From assembly GCA_903928345.1 (NCBI GenBank), contig CAIYQO010000082.1:1-64000 (forward strand): a DNA stretch of 64,000 nt. Reading direction: 5' to 3'. This DNA comes from an uncultured bacterium. Lineage in GTDB: Bacteria; Armatimonadota; Hebobacteria; CAIYQO01. Position numbers and translations under genes: made by a program. Positions 17,750-25,572 of the stretch are shown here, piece after piece. The notes beneath the pieces are model-generated. The model had not been told where the DNA came from, ran no database searches, and saw only the letters and a list, made by a program, of their open reading frames with translations. Each line of letters starts with the position of its first letter. Positions within the stretch are counted from its first letter, which is position 1.

Positions 17750-18856
17750 ATGGCGACGATTCTCTTTTCCGGCTACTACGGATTCAATAATATCGGCGAC
17801 GAAGCGGTGCTGGGCGGGCTGCTGGCGGGGCTGCACGCGGCGGACGCGGGGGTGACGCCGGTGGTGCTTTCCGGCGACCCGGCGGCGACGACGGCGCTGC
17901 ACGGCGTGGCCGCGCGCCCGCGCATGGGGCTGGGGGCGGTGAACGCCGCGCTGGCGGAAGCCGACCTGCTGGTCAGCGGCGGCGGCAGCCTGCTGCAGGA
18001 CGTCACCAGCCTGCGCTCACCACTCTACTACCTGGGCGTCATCGCGCTGGCGCAGCGCGCCGGGGTGCCCACCGCCGTCATCGCGCAGGGGATGGGCCCG
18101 TTGCACGCCCCGTGGAACCGCCTGTGGGCGCGGCGCGTGCTCGACCGCGTGCGCGCCGTCTCCGTACGTGACGACGCCTCGGCGGCGTTCCTGACCGACC
18201 TGGGCGTGACACATCCCCCCGTCGAAGTGACCGCCGACCCCGCCTTCCTGCTCGAGCCGGACGACAGCGCCCGGTTGGCGGAGTGGTGGGAGGCGCATAT
18301 CCCGCCGGATCGCCCGGTGATCGGCGTGGCGCTGCGCCGCTGGACACGCGCCAACCCACCCGCGCGCTACACCGCCATCGCCGACGGCCTGGCCACGCTG
18401 GCGGCGGAGCGCGGCGCGTTTTTGCTCTTCCTGCCCATGCAATACGGCGCCGACCTGCCGCTGTCGGTGCAGATCGCCGGGTGGACGCCGGCGGAAAGCC
18501 GCGTGCTCGACCTGCCCCTCACCCCGCGCGAGACGCTGGCGGCGGTGGGACGCTGCAACGCCGTGGTGGCGATGCGCCTGCACACGCTCATCTTTGCCGC
18601 CGCGCGCGGGGTGCCCGCGCTGGGCATCGCCTACGACCCCAAGGTGCTCGATTTCGCCCTTGCCGCCGACCTGCCGCTGCCGCCGCGCTGGGAAACCCTT
18701 ACCGACACCGACTTCCTCGCCGCACTGCGCGGCCTGTGGGCGGAGCGCGCCGCGATCGCCACACGGGTGGCCGCCCGCGCGCAGACGCTGACCGCCCGCG
18801 CCCGCCGCAACATCACCATCATGCTCGACCTGCTCACCGAAAAGGAGCCGTCATGA
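17750..18856 (+). CDS. csaB: polysaccharide pyruvyl transferase CsaB
   Basis: 368 residues starting MATILFSGYYGFNNIGDEA, the CsaB/WcaK N-terminal pattern (GxxGxxNxGDEA). Further family signs are DLLVSGGGSLLQD, AQGMGPL, VSVRDDAS and the C-terminal VVAMRLHTLIFAAARGVPALGIAYDPK with its conserved RxH. The enzyme adds pyruvyl ketals to cell-wall polysaccharide, which anchors SLH-domain S-layer proteins. The upstream in-frame ATG at 17693 is rejected because the conserved start is here. It is coupled to the ferritin-like gene by an ATGA overlap. Confidence 0.93.
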   Translation: MATILFSGYYGFNNIGDEAVLGGLLAGLHAADAGVTPVVLSGDPAATTALHGVAARPRMGLGAVNAALAEADLLVSGGGSLLQDVTSLRSPLYYLGVIALAQRAGVPTAVIAQGMGPLHAPWNRLWARRVLDRVRAVSVRDDASAAFLTDLGVTHPPVEVTADPAFLLEPDDSARLAEWWEAHIPPDRPVIGVALRRWTRANPPARYTAIADGLATLAAERGAFLLFLPMQYGADLPLSVQIAGWTPAESRVLDLPLTPRETLAAVGRCNAVVAMRLHTLIFAAARGVPALGIAYDPKVLDFALAADLPLPPRWETLTDTDFLAALRGLWAERAAIATRVAARAQTLTARARRNITIMLDLLTEKEPS

Positions 18857-19317
18857 CCTATCCGTATGCCCCGGCCTTTGCGCAGATGATCGATATCGAA
18901 GAATCCGTCGGTCGCCTCTATGCGCTGTGCGCCGAACGTTTCCCCGCGTATGCAGGCGAGTGGCTGGCGTTGGCGGATGATGAGGCCAACCACGCCAAGT
19001 GGTTGCGCGAGCTGCAGCGCGCCGCGGAATCCGGCGCGATCGATTTCGACCCCGTGCTCTTCCACCCGGGCCTGCTGGACTACATTCAGGAGCACATTCA
19101 AATGCTCACGGCCAACGCCCAGGCCGGTATCTACACCGCGCTGCAGGCCGCGCAATACTCCGCCGAGTTGGAAAAGACGCTGGTGGAGAAGCTCTTCTTC
19201 GAGGTCGCGCTGGAGCGCGATATCGCCCTGCAGCCCACCTTCGAGAAGCTCGAGCAGGAAACGCGCCGGCACGGCGAACGCATGGACACGCTGGTGGCGC
19301 GGATCACGCAGGGGTAA
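18853..19317 (+). CDS. ferritin-like four-helix protein
   Basis: 154 residues, all helical. Helix 1 has EESVGRLYALCAERF, helix 2 DDEANHAKWLREL with the ExxH pair, and helices 3-4 ALERDIALQPTFEKLEQE and TRRHGERM. This spacing resembles rubrerythrin-type diiron carriers, but the fourth-helix ExxH is replaced by ETRRH, so metal binding is uncertain. AAAGGAG lies before the ATG and the start overlaps the csaB stop by 4 bp, so it is cotranslated; a functional tie to wall assembly is unproven. Confidence 0.65.
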   Translation: MTYPYAPAFAQMIDIEESVGRLYALCAERFPAYAGEWLALADDEANHAKWLRELQRAAESGAIDFDPVLFHPGLLDYIQEHIQMLTANAQAGIYTALQAAQYSAELEKTLVEKLFFEVALERDIALQPTFEKLEQETRRHGERMDTLVARITQG

Positions 19318-19341
19318 GGCGCGAAACAGAAGCACAACGAC

Positions 19342-19371
19342 GACGGCCCGCGCGTGAACGCGCGGGCCGTC
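19342..19371. terminator. bidirectional hairpin between convergent genes
   Basis: The stem GACGGCCCGCGCG / CGCGCGGGCCGTC is 13 bp, with a TGAA loop. It lies between the stops at 19317 and 19389 of two convergent genes. Confidence 0.75.
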
Positions 19372-19388
19372 GTGCTGAGCAACGGGAC

Positions 19389-20513
19389 TTATAACGCCCA
19401 GTTCACCCCGCCGATGAGGGCGGAGCCCTGGCCGAGTTCGGATTTCGCGCTGCGCACGGCGCTGTTCGTGTAGGACACGGTGAAGGCGCCGGCGCCGGTG
19501 ACCCAGGTGCCCATCAGGTTGAGGCCGCTGTCCAGCGAGTTGGCGCGCACCATCAGATTCTTCGTAAAGCCGTGGTCGACGGTGTTCAGCTTCGCGAGCA
19601 TCTTCTTGCCGATCCCCTGCTGCACGCCGTACCAGGTAAGATCCGCCTTGCGGATGTACCCCTGGTCGCTGGTGGTGTCCACGTCCTGCAGCGACACATA
19701 GAGCAGCGTGTCGGGCAGCGCCTGCCAGGAAGCGCCGACCGTGCCGCAGCGGGTGATGTTGTGCGATTCTTTCGGTATCCCCGGCATCATCATATCGATC
19801 AAAGGATCGGTCTGCAAAAATGAACGGTCGCGCTGGTAACTGTAGTCTGCCCCGAGCTTGACGCCAAACGGCAAGTGTTGTACCCCGCCGATGCGTACGC
19901 CGTAATCCGTTTCCATATTGCCGGAAACCAGTTCAGCATCTTTCGGCAGGGCATAATCCACCGGCATCACGCCGCCGCCCGGAAGTGGCGTACCTTTCGG
20001 TAAGCTCAGGCCGCCTGGTAGTGCAATACTGATGTTCGAAACATCTTTAGGTATCACGCTGATACCCAGATCCGTACTACCGATTGACTGCGCATACGAC
20101 AGCTCGTATGAGTCGCCATCCGTGTTCGCGATGGCTCCGAATTGCTTCAGGAAGTCCGGGAAGCTGGGCAGGGCGGCGTTATTCGACATGTAGCCGAAGC
20201 GCGTCACGCGCAGCATGCCGGGGCCGATTTTCGTGAGGCCGACCTCGGCGTCGACATTCACCTGCAGCTTATCGAAGGAGAAGGCGCCGTAGTCGATCTC
20301 CGAGCCCGTGCCGTAACCGGCATCCTGCAGCGAGAGCATGGTGGGGGCGAAGCCGTTGACCAACGGCAGCGTGGGATCCACGCCACTGGAGGAGACCCAG
20401 CCGAAAGCCACGTCGGTGAGCTTGGGCAGTGACGGGTCGAGGGTGAGTTGCGCGCGGACCAGCGTGATGGCGCACAGGGCCATCAACGCCACGAGAAAGG
20501 TGCGGTAATGCAT
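19389..20513 (-). CDS. secreted, probably outer-membrane beta-barrel protein
   Basis: 374 residues with a signal peptide (MHYRTFLVALMALCAITLVRA). The rest is a string of amphipathic strands with many Gly, Ser, Asp and aromatic residues (VRIGGVQHLPFGVKLGADYSYQRDRSF, NLMGTWVTGAGAFTVSYT), ending IGGVNWAL. A central Pro/Gly-rich insert (about residues 160-200) may be an extracellular loop. The function is unknown; it looks like a barrel of 14-16 strands. CAGGAGT precedes the ATG. Confidence 0.65.
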   Translation of the reverse strand: MHYRTFLVALMALCAITLVRAQLTLDPSLPKLTDVAFGWVSSSGVDPTLPLVNGFAPTMLSLQDAGYGTGSEIDYGAFSFDKLQVNVDAEVGLTKIGPGMLRVTRFGYMSNNAALPSFPDFLKQFGAIANTDGDSYELSYAQSIGSTDLGISVIPKDVSNISIALPGGLSLPKGTPLPGGGVMPVDYALPKDAELVSGNMETDYGVRIGGVQHLPFGVKLGADYSYQRDRSFLQTDPLIDMMMPGIPKESHNITRCGTVGASWQALPDTLLYVSLQDVDTTSDQGYIRKADLTWYGVQQGIGKKMLAKLNTVDHGFTKNLMVRANSLDSGLNLMGTWVTGAGAFTVSYTNSAVRSAKSELGQGSALIGGVNWAL

Positions 20514-20588
20514 GGTTCGACTCCTGCTGTGATGGTAGCGTTACCCCCATCATAACAGGCAAGCGGCGGGTTGGCAATACGACCTCCT

Positions 20589-20813
20589 GCAGGGACTGTC
20601 CCGTTGCCCCCTGTTCGAGACCGTTGCATCCTGCCTTGCAGCAAGATTGTACGAATAAGCTGCTCATGCAACTGCAGGGGCTGTCCCGTGGCGTAACCGA
20701 TTTCGTTACCCCACGGGACAGCCCCTGCAAAGCTCGACTACATACACACGTGCCGAGAGGGTGCGCGAGCGCTGGCGTTATAAACGCTCGAAACGCTACG
20801 GGACAGTCCCTAC
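20589..20813. repeat. cluster of four GCAGGG(A/G)CTGTCCCGT repeats
   Basis: Forward copies at 20589-20604 and 20674-20689 and reverse copies at 20713-20728 and 20798-20813 are present. The middle pair forms a long hairpin with 18-bp arms (20674-20691 and 20711-20728). The last copy overlaps the stop codon of the NfnB-like gene, so the structure may act as its terminator. Confidence 0.65.
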
Positions 20814-22225
20814 AGGTTTTGTAAATACGCGTCGATCGCCTTGGCCGCTCGCTTCCCGTCGCCCATGGCGAGGATCACCGTGGCGGCGCCGCGGACGATG
20901 TCGCCGCCGGCGAAGACGCCGGGCAGGCTCGTCGCGCCGTCCTCGCCGGCCTCGATGTTGCCCCAGCGGTTGAGCCGCAGGTCGGGGCTGGTGGAGGTGA
21001 GCAGCGGGTTGGCGCGCGTGCCGATGGCCACGATGACGATGTCGCACGGGAAGATGAATTCGGAGCCGGGCACGGGCACCGGGCGGCGGCGCCCCGAGTC
21101 GTCCGGTTCACCGAGTTCCATGCGGATGCAGCGCAGCCCCGTCACCCACCCCTGGTCGTTGCCGAGTACTTCGAGGGGCGCCACCTGGAAGTCGAAGCGG
21201 ATGCCCTCCTCTTCGGCGTGGTGCACCTCCTCGGCGCGCGCGGGGAGTTCCGTTTTGCCGCGGCGGTAGACGATCATCGCCTCGTCCGCGCCCAGGCGCT
21301 TGGCGGTACGCACGGCGTCCATCGCCACGTTGCCGCCACCCACCACGGCCACGCGCTTGCCCTTGAGCACCGGCGTGGCGTTGTTGGGGAAGTCGTAGGC
21401 GGCCATCAGGTTCACGCGCGTCAGGTATTCGTTGGCGGAGTAGACGCCCTTCAGGTTTTCGCCCGCCACGTTCATGAAGACGGGCAGCCCGGCGCCCACC
21501 GCCACGAAGACGGCGTCGTGCTCCGCACGCAACTCGGCGAGGGTATACGTTTTGCCGACGACCGTATTGCACTCGATCTTCACGCCTTGCGCCTCCAGCC
21601 GCGCCACCTCCGCCCGCACGATCTCCTTGGGCAGGCGGAATTCCGGGATGCCGTAGACGAGCACGCCGCCGGGGGTATGGAAGGCTTCGTAAATCGTCAC
21701 CGCGTGGCCGAGCTTGATCAACTCGCCGGCGGCGGTAAGGCCCGCCGGGCCGGAGCCGACCACGGCGACCTTTTTGCCGCTCGCCGGCGCGGGGGTCATA
21801 AACGCGCCGGTCAGGTGGTCGCGCGCCCAATCGGCCACGAAGCGCTCCAGGTAGCCGATAGCCACCGGCGCGCCTTTCAGACCACGGATGCACACCTCTT
21901 CGCACTGCGTCTCCTGCGGGCAGACGCGCCCGGTCACCGCGGGCAGCGCGTTGTCACCGAGCAGGCTGCGCGCGGCGGCCTCCAGGTCGCCGTCCACGAT
22001 GAAGCCCAGGAAGCGCGGGATATCCACCAGCACCGGGCAGCCGGCGATGCACTTGGCCACCTTGCACTGCAGGCAGCGCTTGGCCTCCAGCAGCGCCAAC
22101 TGCTCCGGCAGGCCCAGGTTGACCTCGGTGAAGGTGCGGTTGCGCACCTGCGGGTCCTGCTCGGGCATCTTCACCCGCGCAATCGCCATGCGCTCTTTCG
22201 CGCTGATCTGCTCGTTCACTGGCAT
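20810..22225 (-). CDS. nfnB: NADPH-dependent glutamate synthase-type flavoprotein / NfnB large subunit
   Basis: 471 residues. The N-terminus has the ferredoxin-like cysteines CLQCKVAKCIAGCP and CPQETQCEEVC for [4Fe-4S] clusters. A two-dinucleotide fold follows: VAVVGSGPAGLTAAGEL for FAD, VAVVGGGNVAMDA for NAD(P), and the C-terminal GVFAGGDIVRGAATV. This is the GltA/GltD-like subunit. Because the adjacent upstream gene is a ferredoxin-NADP reductase-type partner, the pair matches NfnAB (electron-bifurcating NADH-ferredoxin:NADP oxidoreductase) or SudAB sulfide dehydrogenase. No GltB-type large subunit is seen. Confidence 0.9.
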   Translation of the reverse strand: MPVNEQISAKERMAIARVKMPEQDPQVRNRTFTEVNLGLPEQLALLEAKRCLQCKVAKCIAGCPVLVDIPRFLGFIVDGDLEAAARSLLGDNALPAVTGRVCPQETQCEEVCIRGLKGAPVAIGYLERFVADWARDHLTGAFMTPAPASGKKVAVVGSGPAGLTAAGELIKLGHAVTIYEAFHTPGGVLVYGIPEFRLPKEIVRAEVARLEAQGVKIECNTVVGKTYTLAELRAEHDAVFVAVGAGLPVFMNVAGENLKGVYSANEYLTRVNLMAAYDFPNNATPVLKGKRVAVVGGGNVAMDAVRTAKRLGADEAMIVYRRGKTELPARAEEVHHAEEEGIRFDFQVAPLEVLGNDQGWVTGLRCIRMELGEPDDSGRRRPVPVPGSEFIFPCDIVIVAIGTRANPLLTSTSPDLRLNRWGNIEAGEDGATSLPGVFAGGDIVRGAATVILAMGDGKRAAKAIDAYLQNL

Positions 22226-22249
22226 CGGTGTACCCTTCGAGAGACGGTA

Positions 22250-22334
22250 ACCACAGCGGCACGGAGGAATTCGTCTATTGCTGCCGCAGCAGCAGCGAGT
22301 GTTCTCTGTGTCTCAGTGTCTCTGTGGTTCATTT
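22250..22334. repeat. inverted copy of CTCTGTGGTT-type repeat inside nfn operon
   Basis: AACCACAGCGGCACGGAGG at the left and TTCTCTGTGTCTCAGTG with CTCTGTGGTT at the right form an imperfect inverted pair. It fills the about 120-bp gap between the two nfn genes and belongs to the same loose family as 9911-9979. Confidence 0.45.
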
Positions 22335-22344
22335 CGTGAATCAG

Positions 22345-23172
22345 TTACCCCTGTCCCATTTTGCACGCGTGATCCTGCGCGGCTTGTTCGTACTGGCGGT
22401 AGGTGCCCAGGCGGTCGCGCAGCTCGTCGAAGTCGACCTGGTGCCCGTCGAACTCGGGGCCGTCTACGCAGGCGAACTTCGTCTCGCCGCCGATGGAGAC
22501 GCGACACCCGCCGCACATGCCGGTGCCGTCGATCATAATCGGGTTGAGGGAGACGATGGTGTGCACGCCCAGCGGACGTGTCACCTCGGCCACGGCGCGC
22601 ATCATGGGCACGGGGCCGACGGCGTAGACGGCGTCCACCCCGCCCGCGGCGAGCACGTCGCGCAACGCGTCGGTGACGAAGCCGTGGCGGCCGTAGCTGC
22701 CGTCGTCGGTGCACACGATGGTGGTGCCGAGGGCGCGCAATTCCTCTTCAAAGATGACCCACTCGCGCGAGCGGCCACCGATGATGCTGGTCACCTGCAC
22801 GCCCGCGCGCGCCAGCCCCTGCGCGATGGGGTGCACCACCGCGGTGCCCACCCCGCCGCCCACGCACACCGCGTGGCCGTGCTCCGGCAATTCGGTGGCG
22901 CGCCCGAGGGGGCCGACGATGTCGCGCAACTCCTCGCCCGGCTGCAGCGCGACCAGCTCTTTGGTGCTCTGCCCCACCGCCTGGATGACCAACGTAATGG
23001 TGCCCGCGGCGGCGTCGGCATCGGCGATGGTGAGCGGGATGCGTTCGGCGCCCGGCCCGCTGCGGACGATGACGAACTGCCCGGCCTGGCGAATCTGCGC
23101 GATGCGCGGCGCCGTCACGGTCAGGCGCGTCACGTTGGGCGCCAGTTGGGTATTGGAAAGGATCGTGTGCAT
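22345..23172 (-). CDS. nfnA: ferredoxin-NADP reductase-type subunit NfnA / SudB
   Basis: 275 residues. The start MHTILSNTQLAPNV at 23172 is preceded by GGAGGTGAAC; an earlier in-frame ATG at 23211 has no such site. The FAD domain (RQAGQFVIVRSGPGAERIPLT) and NAD domain (HAVCVGGGVGTAVVHPIAQGL) are followed by MCGGCRVSIGG...FACVDGPEFDGH, the [2Fe-2S] cysteines typical of NfnA and dihydroorotate dehydrogenase electron-transfer subunits. It precedes nfnB on the same strand. The pair should exchange electrons between NADH, NADPH and ferredoxin. Confidence 0.88.
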   Translation of the reverse strand: MHTILSNTQLAPNVTRLTVTAPRIAQIRQAGQFVIVRSGPGAERIPLTIADADAAAGTITLVIQAVGQSTKELVALQPGEELRDIVGPLGRATELPEHGHAVCVGGGVGTAVVHPIAQGLARAGVQVTSIIGGRSREWVIFEEELRALGTTIVCTDDGSYGRHGFVTDALRDVLAAGGVDAVYAVGPVPMMRAVAEVTRPLGVHTIVSLNPIMIDGTGMCGGCRVSIGGETKFACVDGPEFDGHQVDFDELRDRLGTYRQYEQAAQDHACKMGQG

Positions 23173-23347
23173 GTTCACCTCCGCGCCCCGTCGGCGCCGG
23201 TCGATGCTCAATTTCGTCCGCGCCGCGCCGGATTCCTGCGTGATTGCCCGCTCAGCGCAACAAAAGCCGCGACAATTTGCGCGATTTTATTGCCTCGCTA
23301 AACACGAGGGAAATTATCGCACATGTCGCATCTTCTGTCCAGGGACG

Positions 23348-23376
23348 TTGACATGAAATCCAGGGGATGGTACCGT
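23348..23376 (+). promoter_or_regulatory. putative promoter of small membrane protein gene
   Basis: TTGACA (23348-23353), a 17-bp spacer and TACCGT (23371-23376). The -35 is perfect and the -10 weak. The start codon follows 25 bp later. Confidence 0.4.
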
Positions 23377-23401
23377 TTACAACGATTCTAAAGGGGGCGC
23401 C

Positions 23402-23638
23402 ATGCAAAAGACCGCGTTAAAGATCATCAATCCGCTCATGCTGCTGCTGATGCTCGGGCAGGTGACGACCGCGTTGCTGCGCGAGAAGATCAGCGACGAC
23501 CTCTTCCCGAAGGTGCACATCTTCCCCGGCTACCTGCTGGCGCTGCTGGTGGTGCTCCACCTCATCTTCAACTGGAGCTGGGTGAAGGCGCAGTTCTTCC
23601 CCAAGCGGGCGAAGGCGGCGACTCCGGCGACGAAGTGA
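23402..23638 (+). CDS. small two-helix membrane protein (DUF4405-like)
   Basis: 78 residues with two membrane helices (about 9-26 and 41-60). The KVHIFPGYLLALLVVLHLIF part, with two histidines in the second helix region, and NWSW resemble DUF4405/cytochrome b561-like proteins, where such His residues can hold haem; this is inference. AAAGGGGG precedes the ATG. It is followed directly by a strong terminator, so it is transcribed alone. Confidence 0.65.
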   Translation: MQKTALKIINPLMLLLMLGQVTTALLREKISDDLFPKVHIFPGYLLALLVVLHLIFNWSWVKAQFFPKRAKAATPATK

Positions 23639-23655
23639 CCTTCCGCGCAACCAGA

Positions 23656-23685
23656 AACGGCCCCGGCAACGTTGCCGGGGCCGTT
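23656..23685 (+). terminator. intrinsic terminator
   Basis: A 15-bp perfect palindromic stem (AACGGCCCCGGCAAC and complement) is followed by TTTTGTGTT. It lies 18 bp after the stop codon at 23638. Confidence 0.85.
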
Positions 23686-23706
23686 TTGTGTTATATTATC
23701 CCCGTG

Positions 23707-24219
23707 ATGACGCTCCCCGACCCGCCGGTTGAATACGCCACCGTGCCCCCACCGCCCCCGGCGGTGGGGATGCCGGATACGCGGCCAAGGACGTGGCTGT
23801 CGGTGATACTGGGGATTGTGATGGTATTGGCAGGTGTGTTTTTCATACTTGTCTTTAAAGACTGTATCGAGGAGCTCTCTATCAATATATTCGACCCTAA
23901 CCGCAAATTAACTGCGTTGGTTGCTACTGAAACCATTTGCCGCTTTATCGCTGGGATAACCTGCATACTCGCAGGTGGATCCTTACTTTTTAGAGTCACC
24001 TGGGCACGTCGGGTAGCCAACATCATAGTAGTTATAATATTCGTTTCCGAATTAGGTATAATCGGGATGTATGTTATCGTTTATAAACATATTATTGATG
24101 CATTACAATTTTTTTCTGGCCAAACCATCTTTCCAATAGAAATCGGTATTGCCGGCACCATCCTCCTCATCCTCCTCAACCTCCCCCCGATGCGCCGGGC
24201 GTTTCCGGGGCGGGGGTAG
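23707..24219 (+). CDS. four-helix membrane protein of unknown function
   Basis: 170 residues: a proline-rich cytoplasmic start (PPPPPAVG) and four hydrophobic helices at about 30-50, 72-98, 100-125 and 138-158. The middle of the gene (23830-24170) is clearly AT-richer than all neighbours, suggesting acquisition or relaxed codon use. No ribosome site is visible. Instead a TATTAT box (23694-23699) lies only 4-7 bp before GTG (23704) and ATG (23707), which would give a leaderless mRNA. The start is therefore uncertain by one codon. It converges on the MFS gene with a 3-bp gap. Confidence 0.65.
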   Translation: MTLPDPPVEYATVPPPPPAVGMPDTRPRTWLSVILGIVMVLAGVFFILVFKDCIEELSINIFDPNRKLTALVATETICRFIAGITCILAGGSLLFRVTWARRVANIIVVIIFVSELGIIGMYVIVYKHIIDALQFFSGQTIFPIEIGIAGTILLILLNLPPMRRAFPGRG

Positions 24220-24222
24220 AAA

Positions 24223-25503
24223 TCACGCGCCCTTTTCCGGCATCAGCCGTGTGCCTTGCACGAAGAGGAGGTAGAGGAGCAGGCCGAGGGCGAAGAAAAT
24301 TTGGAACGGGCCCAACCGCAGCGGGCCGAGGGTAAGCGTGGCGTGGGTGAGGGCGCCGACGAGCCAGGTGGCCAGCGCGGCGCTTACCGCGGCGCTGAAC
24401 ATGGTGAGCAGGCTGTTCACGGCGAAGAAGGCCGGGCGCGCGGGGGTGTCCGGCACCACGCGGTAGAGCGCCACCGCCCCCGCCACGCCGAACACCGCGT
24501 CGCCGGTGCCCACCAGCGTCCACCCCACGAAGACCAGCCACGCGGCGTGCGGCCCGCTGAGGATGTAGCAGACGAAGAAGGCCACGTACAGCGGTGCCAC
24601 CAGCCACAGCGCGCGCTGCACCCCCAGGCGATCCACCCAGCGCCCGACATACGGCAGCAGCAGGATTTTGATGAGGTAGTAGCCGACCATCAGCCCGGCG
24701 ATGAGCGGCTCCGGCAGCGCCAGCACCTTCAGGTTATACACCTGGTAATACGGCCCGACGAGCCAGAAGGCGCCGTTGTAGAGGATCATCGCCGCCAGGT
24801 AGCGCCAGAAGGGACGGGCCTGCAACACCTCCGGCAGAGTGGACCAGTCCACGCGCGCCTCCGCCGACGCCGCGGGCAGCGCCGCGCCCAGCAGGGGCAC
24901 CACCGCCAGCAGCCCCAGCAGCACCGCGCCACCCAGGATACCGGCGTAGCCGACTGCGCCATACACCTTCAGCCACTTTGTCACCACCCCCAGCGTCAGC
25001 GCCATCACGATGGCGACGATGCTCAATATCTGTATCCGCCGCCCCAGGTAGCGCCCGCGCAGGCCGGGGGGGATCACCGAGGCCAGCCATTCGCTGCCCA
25101 TCGGGTTGGCGGCGTTGATGGCCAGCCCGCAGCAAAAGATGCCGCCGACGATGAGGGGGAAGCGCCACGCGGGCGGGGCGAGCAGCGCGCCGATGATGGT
25201 GGCGAGGAAGATGAGCGGGTCGGCGGCGTTGAGGAGGAGCGTGTAGCGCTTCTTATTGCGCGCGGCATTGAGCGCCAGCAGGCCGATGAGCTGCCCCACA
25301 CACGCCAGACCGGCCGCCGTGGCGAGCAACCCGATGCGCTCTTTGGGGATGCCCAACGCCAGTGCGAAGCCGACGAAGACGAACCCGGTGGCCCCCGCGG
25401 CGCCGTCGTAGCCGGTGCGCAGGCCGACGTTCCAATTGAAGAGCGCCAGCGTGCGGCGGACGCCTTTGCGCGCGTTGTCTTCCCGTGCTACGGAAACCGT
25501 CAT
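24223..25503 (-). CDS. major facilitator superfamily transporter
   Basis: 426 residues with about 12 predicted helices. The cytoplasmic loop between helices 2 and 3 is NAARNKKRYTLLLN, and PPGLRGRYLGRRI between helices 4 and 5 resembles the family's basic loop. The central loop (about 205-225) is hydrophilic. It is of the UMF/DHA type of efflux-like MFS seen in many environmental bacteria; the substrate cannot be told. It stands downstream of the TonB-dependent receptor on the same strand with a 69-bp gap, so it may be cotranscribed and export or import a related compound. Confidence 0.85.
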   Translation of the reverse strand: MTVSVAREDNARKGVRRTLALFNWNVGLRTGYDGAAGATGFVFVGFALALGIPKERIGLLATAAGLACVGQLIGLLALNAARNKKRYTLLLNAADPLIFLATIIGALLAPPAWRFPLIVGGIFCCGLAINAANPMGSEWLASVIPPGLRGRYLGRRIQILSIVAIVMALTLGVVTKWLKVYGAVGYAGILGGAVLLGLLAVVPLLGAALPAASAEARVDWSTLPEVLQARPFWRYLAAMILYNGAFWLVGPYYQVYNLKVLALPEPLIAGLMVGYYLIKILLLPYVGRWVDRLGVQRALWLVAPLYVAFFVCYILSGPHAAWLVFVGWTLVGTGDAVFGVAGAVALYRVVPDTPARPAFFAVNSLLTMFSAAVSAALATWLVGALTHATLTLGPLRLGPFQIFFALGLLLYLLFVQGTRLMPEKGA

Positions 25504-25572
25504 ACCCCCACCCCGGTGCTACCTTCGCCCTTTCGGCGTCGACCCCTGCCAGGGCGGGGGCAATGATGCGAT

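Noticed and set aside
24256-25566. 436-codon plus frame opposite the MFS transporter
   Set aside because: Gln/His/Arg/Glu-rich low-complexity product typical of antisense frames over membrane proteins.
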